64,000 nucleotides of DNA from SGZJ01 sp949372955. Its GTDB lineage: Bacteria; Bacteroidota; Bacteroidia; Flavobacteriales; Flavobacteriaceae. The DNA lies in assembly GCA_949372955.1 (NCBI GenBank), contig CASIAX010000001.1:124001-188000 (forward strand), in the 5' to 3' direction. The notes under the pieces were generated by a model. That model ran no database searches. It was given only the letters and a program-made list of their open reading frames with translations, and was not told the DNA's origin. The stretch's first letter is position 1, and each line of letters opens with the position of its first letter. A program made the translations under genes and the position numbers. Positions 52,582 through 60,774 of the stretch are shown one piece after another.

Positions 52582-54468
52582 TTAATCTCTTCTATTTCTT
52601 CTTGGTCTTGAGAAGCTATCAGGATTAAAAGATTTTGATCTTCTAGAGCTTGAGTTTCCATCAGATTCTCTTGAACTTGATCTTCTAGAGCTTGAGTTTC
52701 CATCAGATTCTCTTGAACTTGATCTTCTAGAGCTTGAGTTACTTTCGGAACTTCTTGAGTTAGATCTATTAAACCCTCTATTTGAGCTTGACTTTTTAAA
52801 GCCGCCACCACCACGTCTATCTCCCCCTCTGTTAGATCTTCCCTTGCCACTATTTCTTTTAATATCTTTAGATACTTCAACATTAACGAATCTTCCGTTT
52901 TGTTTAAAATCTGTAAAAAATGCTAAAATCTTTTCTTTATGTTCTTCTTCAGTATTAAAAAATGAGAAGCTTTCTTTTACATCAACTTTAAATACATCAT
53001 CTTTTCCAAGCTCAAGAACATCCTTTAAAAAGTCTTTTAGGCTCATCCAATCATAACCATCTTTTTGACCAACATTTATAAAAAACCTAGCAGAGTTTGA
53101 ATCATCTGAGTCAGAAAAGTCAGAATAGCTATGCTGATTTCCGCCTTCAATATTTAAATTTTTAGATTTTTTATAATAATCAAAATATCTATTAAACTCA
53201 ACTGAAAAGAATTTTTTGATTAAATCAGCTTTTTTTGTCTTTTTAAACAAGTTATTGATATCCTCTATATACTCATCTATATTATTGTTTACTTCAGTTT
53301 CATTAACCTTATTTGCTAATGTAAATAGTTGAACTTTGCATATTTCCTCACTGCTTGGTATATCTTTTTTTATAAATTCTTTTTTTATTTTCTTTTGAAT
53401 ATGACCAATTTTTCTTAGTTCACTCTTGGAAATAATTACCAATGAGATACCTGTTTTACCTGCTCTACCCGTTCTTCCACTTCTATGTGTGTATGTTTCA
53501 ATTTCGTCTGGCAATTGGTAATTTATAACATGGGTTATATTATCTACGTCAATACCCCTTGCAGCTACATCAGTAGCTACTAAGAATTGAATTTGCTTGT
53601 TTCTGAACGATTTCATAACTAAGTCCCTTTGCCCTTGACTTAAATCACCATGTAAGGCACCAGCATTATATCCATCTTCAATAAGTTTTTCAGCAACTTT
53701 TTGTGTATCTCTTTTAGTTCTACAGAAAATAACTGAAAAAATATGTGGATTTGCGTCTACAAGCCTTTTAAGTGCTACATATCTATCACTAGATTTAACT
53801 AGGTAATATTCATGTGAAACCTGATCACTCCCTACATTTTTAGTTCCTACAGTAATTTCAATAGGATTGTTCATGAATTTTTTAGCTATTGAAGAAACTT
53901 CTCTAGGCATAGTAGCAGAAAATAACCAAGTGTTTTTTTCGTCTGGTGTGAATGATAATATATCAGTTATATCTTCATAAAAACCCATATTTAACATTTC
54001 ATCTGCTTCATCTAAAACACTATACTTGATTTGAGAGATATCTACTAGTTTTCTCTTAATCATATCTTTCATTCTACCAGGTGTAGCAACAATTATCTGC
54101 GCGCCTCTTTTTACAGATCTAGCTTGATCTGTAATACTTGCACCTCCATATATAGCTGTGACATTTAAACCCTTGTAAAATTGGCCGTATTGCTTTATTT
54201 CGTTAGTTATCTGTAAACATAATTCTCTTGTGGGAGAAAGTATAAGACCTTGAGTTGTCTTACTGCTAATATCAATCTTTTGGATCATAGGAAGGCCAAA
54301 TGCAGCTGTTTTTCCAGTTCCAGTTTGAGCTAGAGCTACTAAATCGGTGTCTTTTTCTAATAATATAGGTACGGTTTTACTTTGAACTTCGGAAGGAGTT
54401 TCAAATCCCATTTTTTCAACTGCAAGGACTAAATTTTCTTCTAATCCAATTTTTTTGAATTCACTCAT
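52582..54468 (-). CDS. DEAD-box RNA helicase with repetitive Ser/Arg tail
   Basis: A 628-residue ATP-dependent RNA helicase. Motifs in order: Q motif near 27, AQTGTGKT (47-54), SPTRELCLQ, DEAD (153-156), SAT (about 184), ARGIDVDNITHVINYQLP and HRSGRTGRAGKTG. A DbpA-type RNA-binding domain (about 470-545) and a basic tail follow. The tail holds Ser/Arg repeats encoded by a 42-base tandem repeat and Gly-rich stretches, probably for binding RNA. It may help ribosome assembly or RNA decay in the cold, as CsdA and DbpA do. Confidence 0.92.
   Translation of the reverse strand: MSEFKKIGLEENLVLAVEKMGFETPSEVQSKTVPILLEKDTDLVALAQTGTGKTAAFGLPMIQKIDISSKTTQGLILSPTRELCLQITNEIKQYGQFYKGLNVTAIYGGASITDQARSVKRGAQIIVATPGRMKDMIKRKLVDISQIKYSVLDEADEMLNMGFYEDITDILSFTPDEKNTWLFSATMPREVSSIAKKFMNNPIEITVGTKNVGSDQVSHEYYLVKSSDRYVALKRLVDANPHIFSVIFCRTKRDTQKVAEKLIEDGYNAGALHGDLSQGQRDLVMKSFRNKQIQFLVATDVAARGIDVDNITHVINYQLPDEIETYTHRSGRTGRAGKTGISLVIISKSELRKIGHIQKKIKKEFIKKDIPSSEEICKVQLFTLANKVNETEVNNNIDEYIEDINNLFKKTKKADLIKKFFSVEFNRYFDYYKKSKNLNIEGGNQHSYSDFSDSDDSNSARFFINVGQKDGYDWMSLKDFLKDVLELGKDDVFKVDVKESFSFFNTEEEHKEKILAFFTDFKQNGRFVNVEVSKDIKRNSGKGRSNRGGDRRGGGGFKKSSSNRGFNRSNSRSSESNSSSRRSSSRESDGNSSSRRSSSRESDGNSSSRRSKSFNPDSFSRPRRNRRD
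52637..52740. repeat. 42-base tandem repeat, about 2.5 copies, in the helicase tail
   Basis: Copies lie at 52637-52678 and 52679-52720 and look identical, with a partial third copy of 20 bases at 52721-52740. The unit length keeps the frame and encodes the 14-residue repeat SSSRRSSSRESDGN. Perfect copies suggest recent gain or ongoing length change. Confidence 0.9.
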
Positions 54469-54577
54469 GATTTTTGTTTAAATATTCGATTTATAATTGT
54501 GTTTACGAAGTTGTAATCGACATACTTAAACTGAGACTTCTGAAACACTACCTTATCCTTTAAGGTTTTTAAAAGTG

Positions 54578-54585
54578 CAAATATA
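54578..54585 (-). promoter_or_regulatory. -7 box of the helicase gene
   Basis: TATATTTG on the reverse strand, about 110 bases before the helicase start and just past the rdgB stop. The leader would carry a hairpin with the stem ACCTTA/TAAGGT (54550-54566). No TTTG is found at -33. Confidence 0.4.
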
Positions 54586-54588
54586 GTG

Positions 54589-55176
54589 TTATTTGTTGGA
54601 TATTTTTTTTGACAAGAATTCTGTTAATTTATTTATGGCTTTTGCTCTATGTCCAATTTGATTTTTTAATTCTAAATCCATTTCACCAAAAGTAAATTTA
54701 TAGCCAGCCGGTTTAAATACTGGATCATAGCCAAAACCTTTTTTTCCTCTTGGAACTAAGACTATCTCTCCATTACACAAGCCAGTAAAAGTTGTTAGCT
54801 GCCCATTGTAAATTAGTGCCACAACAGTCTTGAAATTTGCTTTTCTATTTTCTGAAAACTCCATCAATTTTAAAAGTTTATTCATGTTTTTTTCAGAAGT
54901 AGAGTCTGAGCCAGAAAACCTTTTAGACATAACTCCAGGTTGACCATTAAGAGTTTCCACTTCTAGACCAGTGTCATCAGCAAAACAATCAACTTTATAC
55001 TTGTTAAAAATATATTTGGCTTTTAAAATTGCATTTCCTTCAATAGTGTCTTTATTTTCTATAATATCCTCAAAACAGTTAATGTCTTCAAGGCTTAGTA
55101 TGTTATAACTTCTATTTAAGAGGGCTTGAACTTCAGTTACTTTATTTTTGTTATTAGTTGCGAAAATTAATTTCAT
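54589..55176 (-). CDS. rdgB: Non-canonical purine NTP pyrophosphatase (RdgB/HAM1)
   Basis: A 195-residue enzyme removing ITP, dITP and XTP from the nucleotide pool. The N-terminal FATNNKNKVTEVQALL, the metal-binding CFADDTGLEVETLNGQPGV, and GKKGFGYDPVFKP are all diagnostic; FGEMDLELKNQIGHRAKAI completes the C-terminus. It starts 2 bases after rlmH and is probably co-transcribed with it. Confidence 0.96.
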   Translation of the reverse strand: MKLIFATNNKNKVTEVQALLNRSYNILSLEDINCFEDIIENKDTIEGNAILKAKYIFNKYKVDCFADDTGLEVETLNGQPGVMSKRFSGSDSTSEKNMNKLLKLMEFSENRKANFKTVVALIYNGQLTTFTGLCNGEIVLVPRGKKGFGYDPVFKPAGYKFTFGEMDLELKNQIGHRAKAINKLTEFLSKKISNK

Positions 55177-55178
55177 AG

Positions 55179-55646
55179 TTATTTATGATGATATGGTTCG
55201 TTATTTAAAATACTAAATGCTCTGTATAATTGTTCTGTAAAAAACAATCTAACCATTTCGTGTGAAAAGGTCATCTTGGATAGAGATAATTGTTGGTTTG
55301 ATAACATTTTAATTTTTTCCGAAAAGCCATACGGGCCTCCAATAATAAAAGTCAATGTTTTCATTCCAGAGTTTAACTTTTTTTGAATAAATTCAGAAAA
55401 CTCTAAAGATGATTTATGTTGACCAGTTTCATCAAGTATTACAATAAAATCATTTTTCTTTAAAACAGATATTATTTTCTCTCCTTCCTTTTTTATTTGA
55501 ATATTTTTTTGCAATTTACTTTTTTGATCTTTTAAAATTATTAACTCGAAATTAATATAGAATTTCAGCTTAGCTGTGTACAGATCAATTAGTTGTTTTA
55601 AATCTTTGCTATTGGTTTCACCAATTACTATTAGTTTTATATTCAT
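55179..55646 (-). CDS. rlmH: 23S rRNA pseudouridine-1915 N3-methyltransferase
   Basis: A 155-residue SPOUT methyltransferase that modifies pseudouridine 1915 of 23S rRNA. TFIIGGPYGFSEKI is the SAM-binding knot loop, and LSLSKMTFSHEMVRLFFTEQ with the end YRAFSILNNEPYHHK is the hallmark C-terminus. The length equals that of E. coli RlmH. Confidence 0.96.
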   Translation of the reverse strand: MNIKLIVIGETNSKDLKQLIDLYTAKLKFYINFELIILKDQKSKLQKNIQIKKEGEKIISVLKKNDFIVILDETGQHKSSLEFSEFIQKKLNSGMKTLTFIIGGPYGFSEKIKMLSNQQLSLSKMTFSHEMVRLFFTEQLYRAFSILNNEPYHHK

Positions 55647-55695
55647 TAATAAAATTTAATTGTATTTTTATACAATATATTCTTTTTTATTTTTC

Positions 55696-55824
55696 ATGTC
55701 TAAAGATCAACTAAATAATATTTTAAATAGTTCTGCATTGTATTATTTAGGTGCGAAAAACAATTATAAAGCTAAAATATTCTCTATTGGAGTTATTATG
55801 ACTACTATATTAATTTTATTTTGA
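55696..55824 (+). CDS. Possible small membrane protein of 42 residues
   Basis: An ATG at 55696 opens 42 codons with a hydrophilic N-terminus (MSKDQLNNILNSSALYYLG) and a hydrophobic C-terminus (IFSIGVIMTTILILF) that could cross the membrane. It sits between divergent rlmH and priA, and its stop is 11 bases before the priA ATG. I do not recognise it. It could be a real small protein or just leader sequence. Confidence 0.35.
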   Translation: MSKDQLNNILNSSALYYLGAKNNYKAKIFSIGVIMTTILILF

Positions 55825-55835
55825 GTATTTAAAAA

Positions 55836-58283
55836 ATGGGTTTTTACATAGATGTTATACTACCAGTTCCAATTGACCAGCTATTTTCATATGAAGTCAC
55901 TAAAACTGAATTTAGTTTTATTAAATCTGGTTGTCGTGTAGCGGTTCCTTTTGGTAAAAGCAGAATTATAACAGGGATGGTTTGTAATATTCATCAAGTA
56001 GCCCCAATATCTTATGATGTAAAGTCTATTCATCAAATTATAGATGAGTCACCCGTAGTAAATGATAATCAATTACAATTCTGGGCTTGGATGTCTCAAT
56101 ACTACATGTGTAGTATTGGAGATGTTATGAAAGCTTCTATACCTTCTGTTTTACTTTTTGAAAGTGAAACCATAGTTACTTTAAATAAAACAATAGAAAT
56201 AGATCAAAATATTTTAAGTGATGATGAATTTTTAATTTATGAGGCTCTATTAGATGTAAAAGAGTTGACTATTAGTGAAGTTTCTAATATCTTAAATAAA
56301 AAAAATGTATTTAAATTTATTCAATCTCTCAATGAAAAGCATATTCTTGAAATTGATGAAAAACTGTATTCTAAATACAAGCCTAAGTTAAAAAGGCATG
56401 TCGAGTTAAATAGTGTCTATTCTAATGATAATGTTTACCAAGATACTAAAGAGGTTTTGAAAAAATCACCTAAACAGTTGGAGTTATTTATTCAATTGTT
56501 AAACCTTAATTTAATTGAATTTATTTCAGTTGAAAATTTGAAACAAAAACTAAATTGTAGTTCTAACTTAATAAAACAATTAATTGATAAGCAAATATTA
56601 ATTGAGCATTTTATTGAAATTAATCGTTATGAAAATTCAAATTCAGAATTAACTCCGATTAATTTACTTAGTGATAGTCAGCAAATTGCATTTACTGAAA
56701 TTTTAAGCTCCTTTAAAATCGATAAACCTGTTCTTCTTCACGGGGTTACATCTTCTGGGAAAACTGAAGTTTATGTTAAATTAATTTCTAATACTCTTAA
56801 GCAGGGTGGTCAAGTTCTTTATTTGGTTCCTGAAATAGCTTTAACTACTCAGGTAGTTAAAAGATTAACTAATTTTTTTGGCGACAAAGTTTTAGTTTAT
56901 CATTCAGGTTATTCAATTAATCAACGAGTAGAGGTTTGGAACAAAATATCCACCAATAAGACCCCTCAGCTTATAATAGGTGCTAGGTCATCATTATTAA
57001 TGCCCTTTAAAAAGCTTAATTTAATTATTGTTGATGAAGAGCATGAACAATCCTATAAGCAGCAAGAGCCTTCTCCTAGATATCATGCTAGAGATGCTTC
57101 ATTAGTTTTAGCGAAGATTTTTAACTCTAATATTTTATTAGGTTCTGCAACTCCAAGTATAGAATCTTATAATAATGCAGTAAATCTTAAGAAGTATACT
57201 TTAGTTGAGTTAAAAAAACGTTTTAATAATGTTTTAATGCCAATTGTACATCTTATCGATTTGAAGTTAAAGTATTCAAGAAAATTAATGAATGGACATT
57301 TTAGTGATACTTTAATTGAAGAGATATTTAATACTGTTAGTCAGCACAAACAAGTGATTTTGTATCAAAACAGAAGAGGTTTTTCTCCTATAGTTGAATG
57401 CGAAGATTGTGGGGTTTCACCTCATTGCGTGAATTGTGATGTCAGTTTAACTTTCCATCTAAATACAAATTCTTTAAAATGTCATTATTGTGGCTATGGC
57501 ACACCTCTTATAGACTCCTGTATTTCCTGTAAATCAAATAATATTATTACAGTTGGTTTTGGAACTGAGCAGGTTGAAGAGGAAGTGAAAGAGCTATTCC
57601 CAAACTTTAGAGTGAAAAGACTTGATTATGATACGACAAGAAAAAAAAATAGTTTTGAAAAATTAATTTCAGATTTTGAAGATCAAAAAATTGATATATT
57701 AATAGGTACTCAAATGATAACTAAAGGGTTAGACTTTAAAAATGTAAAGCTAGTAGGTATTTTAAATGCTGATAATTCTTTGAATTTTCCAGATTTTCGT
57801 GCTTATGAAAGAAGCTTTCAGTTAATTCAACAGGTTGCTGGTAGGGCAGGAAGATCAACTGAAAGAGGTAAAGTTTGTGTCCAGACATATAACCCTAAAC
57901 ATAAGATTTTACAAAATATAATTGATGATGATTATTTATCAATGTTTGAAGTTGAAATTTCTGAGAGAGTTAAATATAATTACCCACCAAATTGTAAGCT
58001 TATAAAAATCACTTTAAAACACAAAGATTATTTAACAATTAACGAATCTTCAGATTGGTTAGGTAAATATTTAAAACAAATATTTAATAAAAACATTTTG
58101 GGTCCAGAATTCCCTCACGTTATAAGAGTCAGAAATAAGTTTCAAAAAAATATTTTGATAAAAATTCAAAAAAACCAATCCTTAAGTCAGACAAAAAAAA
58201 TTATTATCAAATCTAAAGCTAGTCTAGCTAGTATTGCTAAATTTAGATCTGTTCAGGTTATAATAAATGTTGACAGCTATTGA
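55836..58283 (+). CDS. priA: Primosomal replication protein N' (helicase PriA)
   Basis: An 815-residue 3'-5' helicase that restarts stalled replication forks. The N-terminal DNA-binding domain (about 1-200) is followed by Walker A GVTSSGKTEVY (about 304-314), DEEH in LIIVDEEHEQSY, and the eight-Cys zinc region starting VECEDCGVSPHCVNCD and ending with CYGCISC-like DSCISCKS. GTQMITKGLDFKNV and QVAGRAGRS are helicase motifs V and VI. Length is normal. Its end overlaps the convergent LytTR gene by 7 bases. Confidence 0.95.
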   Translation: MGFYIDVILPVPIDQLFSYEVTKTEFSFIKSGCRVAVPFGKSRIITGMVCNIHQVAPISYDVKSIHQIIDESPVVNDNQLQFWAWMSQYYMCSIGDVMKASIPSVLLFESETIVTLNKTIEIDQNILSDDEFLIYEALLDVKELTISEVSNILNKKNVFKFIQSLNEKHILEIDEKLYSKYKPKLKRHVELNSVYSNDNVYQDTKEVLKKSPKQLELFIQLLNLNLIEFISVENLKQKLNCSSNLIKQLIDKQILIEHFIEINRYENSNSELTPINLLSDSQQIAFTEILSSFKIDKPVLLHGVTSSGKTEVYVKLISNTLKQGGQVLYLVPEIALTTQVVKRLTNFFGDKVLVYHSGYSINQRVEVWNKISTNKTPQLIIGARSSLLMPFKKLNLIIVDEEHEQSYKQQEPSPRYHARDASLVLAKIFNSNILLGSATPSIESYNNAVNLKKYTLVELKKRFNNVLMPIVHLIDLKLKYSRKLMNGHFSDTLIEEIFNTVSQHKQVILYQNRRGFSPIVECEDCGVSPHCVNCDVSLTFHLNTNSLKCHYCGYGTPLIDSCISCKSNNIITVGFGTEQVEEEVKELFPNFRVKRLDYDTTRKKNSFEKLISDFEDQKIDILIGTQMITKGLDFKNVKLVGILNADNSLNFPDFRAYERSFQLIQQVAGRAGRSTERGKVCVQTYNPKHKILQNIIDDDYLSMFEVEISERVKYNYPPNCKLIKITLKHKDYLTINESSDWLGKYLKQIFNKNILGPEFPHVIRVRNKFQKNILIKIQKNQSLSQTKKIIIKSKASLASIAKFRSVQVIINVDSY

Positions 58284-58960
58284 TGGTTTTTCAAACTTAG
58301 TATTGCATCTAATTCAATTTTTTTGTTTCTACTTAGTGGTATTTCACTAGAATCTATAAAAACATTTTTACTATCATAAGTTTCAATTTTATCAAGACTT
58401 ACTATAAAAGACTTATGAATCCTCATAAATTTATCTTTGGGTAACTCCTTCTCAAAAGACTTTAGTGATGATAGTATAACTATATTTTCTGAAGGTGTAA
58501 TAAGTTTTATATAATCTCCTAGAGCTTCTATCCATTTTATATCTGTTAAATAAATCTTTCTTTTTTTTAATTTACTCTTTACATAGATATGGTTACCATT
58601 GTGTTTTTTTGAAGATTGTTTTGTTATTTTTTTTATAGACTTTTTAAGTCTATCATCTTGTATAGGTTTTTTTAAATAATCTATACAGTTGTAATTGAAA
58701 GATCGAAAGGCAAACTCAGTATTATAGCTAGTGAATATTATTTTTAGGTTTTCTGTTAAGGAATCTAAAAAGCTAAAGCAATTTTCGTGCTCAACTCCAA
58801 TTTCAATTATGATTAAATCTACTGAATTCTTAACAATATATAATTTTGCATCAATGAAGTTTGAAAACTTTTCAACTACCTGTAGGTTTGAAAATTGCTT
58901 TAGTTTTAAATCTATTAAATTTAGATCTTCAATATTTTCATCAATGATTATACAGTTCAT
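58277..58960 (-). CDS. LytTR-family response regulator with Glu at the phospho-acceptor position
   Basis: A 227-residue protein with a receiver domain (about 1-115) and a LytTR DNA-binding domain (about 130-225: LTDIKWIEALGDYIKLIT, KFMRIHKSFIVSLDKIE, IPLSRNKKIELDAIL). I start it at 58960 because NCIIIDEN is the receiver's first strand; an ATG at 58993 adds 11 residues with no match. The receiver acid pocket (D7, E8), the Thr in IIFTSYN and the Lys in YLKKPI are present, but the phosphorylated Asp is Glu (E53, IIIEIG). No histidine kinase lies beside it. Confidence 0.88.
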   Translation of the reverse strand: MNCIIIDENIEDLNLIDLKLKQFSNLQVVEKFSNFIDAKLYIVKNSVDLIIIEIGVEHENCFSFLDSLTENLKIIFTSYNTEFAFRSFNYNCIDYLKKPIQDDRLKKSIKKITKQSSKKHNGNHIYVKSKLKKRKIYLTDIKWIEALGDYIKLITPSENIVILSSLKSFEKELPKDKFMRIHKSFIVSLDKIETYDSKNVFIDSSEIPLSRNKKIELDAILSLKNHQ

Positions 58961-59038
58961 TTCAATATTTTTACTAAAATTAAGAAATATCATCCAATTT
59001 TAAAAACACATTTTTATTAAATAATTAAGTTTAAATAA

Positions 59039-59069
59039 TTGTAGATATGATATAAAATAACTATTTTCG
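59039..59069 (+). promoter_or_regulatory. Promoter of rpsF-rpsR-rplI
   Basis: TTG (59039-59041), 20 bases, TATTTTCG (59062-59069): near-consensus, 33 bases before rpsF. Confidence 0.5.
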
Positions 59070-59101
59070 CAGCCGTTTAATAAAACAAAAAAAGAATTTT
59101 T

Positions 59102-59440
59102 ATGAATCATTATGAAACTGTTTTCATCTTAAATCCCGTTTTATCTGAAGATCAGATAAAGGAAACAGTCAAGAAATACGAAAGTTTTCTTACCTCAAAA
59201 GGAGCAAAGATGATATTTATTGAAAATTGGGGCCTAAAAAAATTAGCCTACCCAATTCAAAACAAAAAAAGTGGCTTTTACCATATGTTTGAGTATCAAT
59301 CAGATGGTACTGTTGTTAACCCTCTTGAGACTGAATTCAAAAGAGATGAGAGATTTATGCGTTTTCTTACTGTAAAGATGGATAAACATGCAATTTCTTG
59401 GGCTGAAAGAAGAAGAGAAAAATTAAAAGTAAAATCTTAA
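59102..59440 (+). CDS. rpsF: 30S ribosomal protein S6
   Basis: A 112-residue S6: MNHYETVFILNPVLSEDQI at the N-terminus, KLAYPIQNKKSGFYHMFEY in the middle. It binds 16S rRNA as a pair with S18, whose gene follows after 3 bases. Length is typical for flavobacteria. It is the first gene of the rpsF-rpsR-rplI operon. Confidence 0.97.
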   Translation: MNHYETVFILNPVLSEDQIKETVKKYESFLTSKGAKMIFIENWGLKKLAYPIQNKKSGFYHMFEYQSDGTVVNPLETEFKRDERFMRFLTVKMDKHAISWAERRREKLKVKS

Positions 59441-59443
59441 ATT

Positions 59444-59740
59444 ATGGGAACACTAGAACAACAAGCAAAAGGTAAAAAAGATGGTGAGATTAGGTACCTA
59501 ACTCCACTTCAAATTGATACAAATAAAGCAAAAAAGTATTGTAGATTTAAAAAGTCTGGTATTAAGTATATTGATTATAAAGATCCAGATTTTTTAATAA
59601 AATTCGTAAATGAGCAAGGGAAACTACTGCCAAGAAGACTAACTGGTACATCTTTGAAATTTCAAAGAAAAGTATCTGTTGCTGTTAAAAGAGCAAGACA
59701 TCTAGCAATTATGCCTTACGTAGCTGATTTAATGAAATAA
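59444..59740 (+). CDS. rpsR: 30S ribosomal protein S18
   Basis: A 98-residue S18 with the signature KYCRFKKSGIKYIDYKDPDFL and the C-terminal RRLTGTSLKFQRKVSVAVKR. It has a flavobacterial N-terminal extension of about 20 residues relative to E. coli S18 (75 residues). It lies 3 bases after rpsF and 12 before rplI. Confidence 0.97.
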   Translation: MGTLEQQAKGKKDGEIRYLTPLQIDTNKAKKYCRFKKSGIKYIDYKDPDFLIKFVNEQGKLLPRRLTGTSLKFQRKVSVAVKRARHLAIMPYVADLMK

Positions 59741-59752
59741 AAAATATTCAAA

Positions 59753-60205
59753 ATGGAATTAATATTAAAAATAGACGTTGATGGTGTTGGGTTCAAAGAT
59801 GACTTAGTTAACGTTAAAAATGGGTTTGGTAGAAATTTTTTAATACCAAATGGTTCTGCTATTTTAGCTACCTCATCAGCAAAAAAAGTTTTAGCAGAGA
59901 ACTTAAAGCAAAGAGCTTTTAAGGAGAAAAAAATTGTCGATGATGCAAACAAGCTTTCTAAAAAATTACTAGCTTTAGAAATCAAGATTAAATCTAAAGT
60001 TGGTCAAGGAGTCAAGCTATTTGGATCTATTAACAATATAGATCTCCAAAAAGCACTCGTTTCGGGTGGTTTTGAACTTGATAAAAAACAGATAATTATC
60101 CCTGGTGGTTCTATCAAACAATTAGGAAAGTATACTGCCAATATTCGTCTTCATAGAGAAGTCAGTGTTGAATTTCCTTTTGAGATCATACCGGACACTA
60201 AATAA
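59753..60205 (+). CDS. rplI: 50S ribosomal protein L9
   Basis: A 150-residue L9. VDGVGFKDDLVNVKNGFGRNF with LIPNGSAILAT is the N-terminal rRNA-binding signature; a connecting helix (about 40-75) and the C-terminal domain KVGQGVKLFGSINNID follow. A strong terminator closes the operon 20 bases later. Confidence 0.97.
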   Translation: MELILKIDVDGVGFKDDLVNVKNGFGRNFLIPNGSAILATSSAKKVLAENLKQRAFKEKKIVDDANKLSKKLLALEIKIKSKVGQGVKLFGSINNIDLQKALVSGGFELDKKQIIIPGGSIKQLGKYTANIRLHREVSVEFPFEIIPDTK

Positions 60206-60225
60206 TATAACTTACACATTAATTC

Positions 60226-60255
60226 AAACCCCAAAACATCTTGGGGTTTTTTTTT
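60226..60255 (+). terminator. Rho-independent terminator of the rpsF operon
   Basis: A perfect 9-pair stem AAACCCCAA/TTGGGGTTT with loop AACATC is followed by a T run. The DUF6495 start lies just after it. Confidence 0.93.
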
Positions 60256-60264
60256 ATTAAAATT

Positions 60265-60738
60265 ATGAAATATTCCAGATTAACTAAAAATCAATTTGTT
60301 GAGCTTCATAAAGAGTTTATTGACTTTCTATCTTCAAATTCTATTACTCAAGAAGATTGGACTATTTTAAAAGATAGTAGCGATGGAAAGGCTGAAGGTA
60401 TACTAGATATGTTTAGTGATATTGTTTGGGCTAAAGTGTTAGAGAAAACAAAGTATTTAGAAAATATTTCAAAAAATCATATTTATTTATTTCATTTTGA
60501 GAAATCACAAATGCATTTTATTGCTATTTACACTGAACTTAGTGAATTAGATTTCTCCACTTCTGAAGGATTTTCATGGTTAAGAGATAATTTATTTGAT
60601 GATAATGTTAAAATATATAATTCTTCTAAAAACTATTCGGAAGATAAATTAGCTGATAAATTTGATTTAATCACAAAAGGTGGTGTTATAACCAAAGGCG
60701 ATTTATTTGACTATTTTAACGAATTAATTATTCCCTAG
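60265..60738 (+). CDS. DUF6495 family protein
   Basis: A 157-residue soluble protein starting MKYSRLTKNQFVELHKEF, with SQEDWTILKD-like sequence TQEDWTILKD and ILDMFSDIVWAKVLEKT, matching DUF6495 of Bacteroidota; the function is unknown. The start is the ATG at 60265, because a longer frame to 60241 would run into the terminator stem. It lies 36 bases before hisS and may share its transcript. Confidence 0.75.
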   Translation: MKYSRLTKNQFVELHKEFIDFLSSNSITQEDWTILKDSSDGKAEGILDMFSDIVWAKVLEKTKYLENISKNHIYLFHFEKSQMHFIAIYTELSELDFSTSEGFSWLRDNLFDDNVKIYNSSKNYSEDKLADKFDLITKGGVITKGDLFDYFNELIIP

Positions 60739-60774
60739 TTATTGAATTAATTAATAATTGTATATATTTCTATT

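Noticed and set aside
52572..52883. A 103-codon reverse-strand frame with repeats of the type TQALEDQVQENLME in the helicase tail
   Set aside because: It is a second reading frame of the 42-base tandem repeat inside the helicase gene; the helicase frame carries the conserved domains.
55647..55695. A weak inverted repeat TTGTATTTTTATACAA between rlmH and the small frame, considered as an operator
   Set aside because: It is short, fully AT-rich apart from the ends, has no second copy and no adjacent regulator gene; chance is likely in this base composition.
60241..60264. An upstream in-frame start for the DUF6495 gene
   Set aside because: It lies in the descending arm and T tract of the rplI terminator; the ATG at 60265 gives the usual N-terminus.
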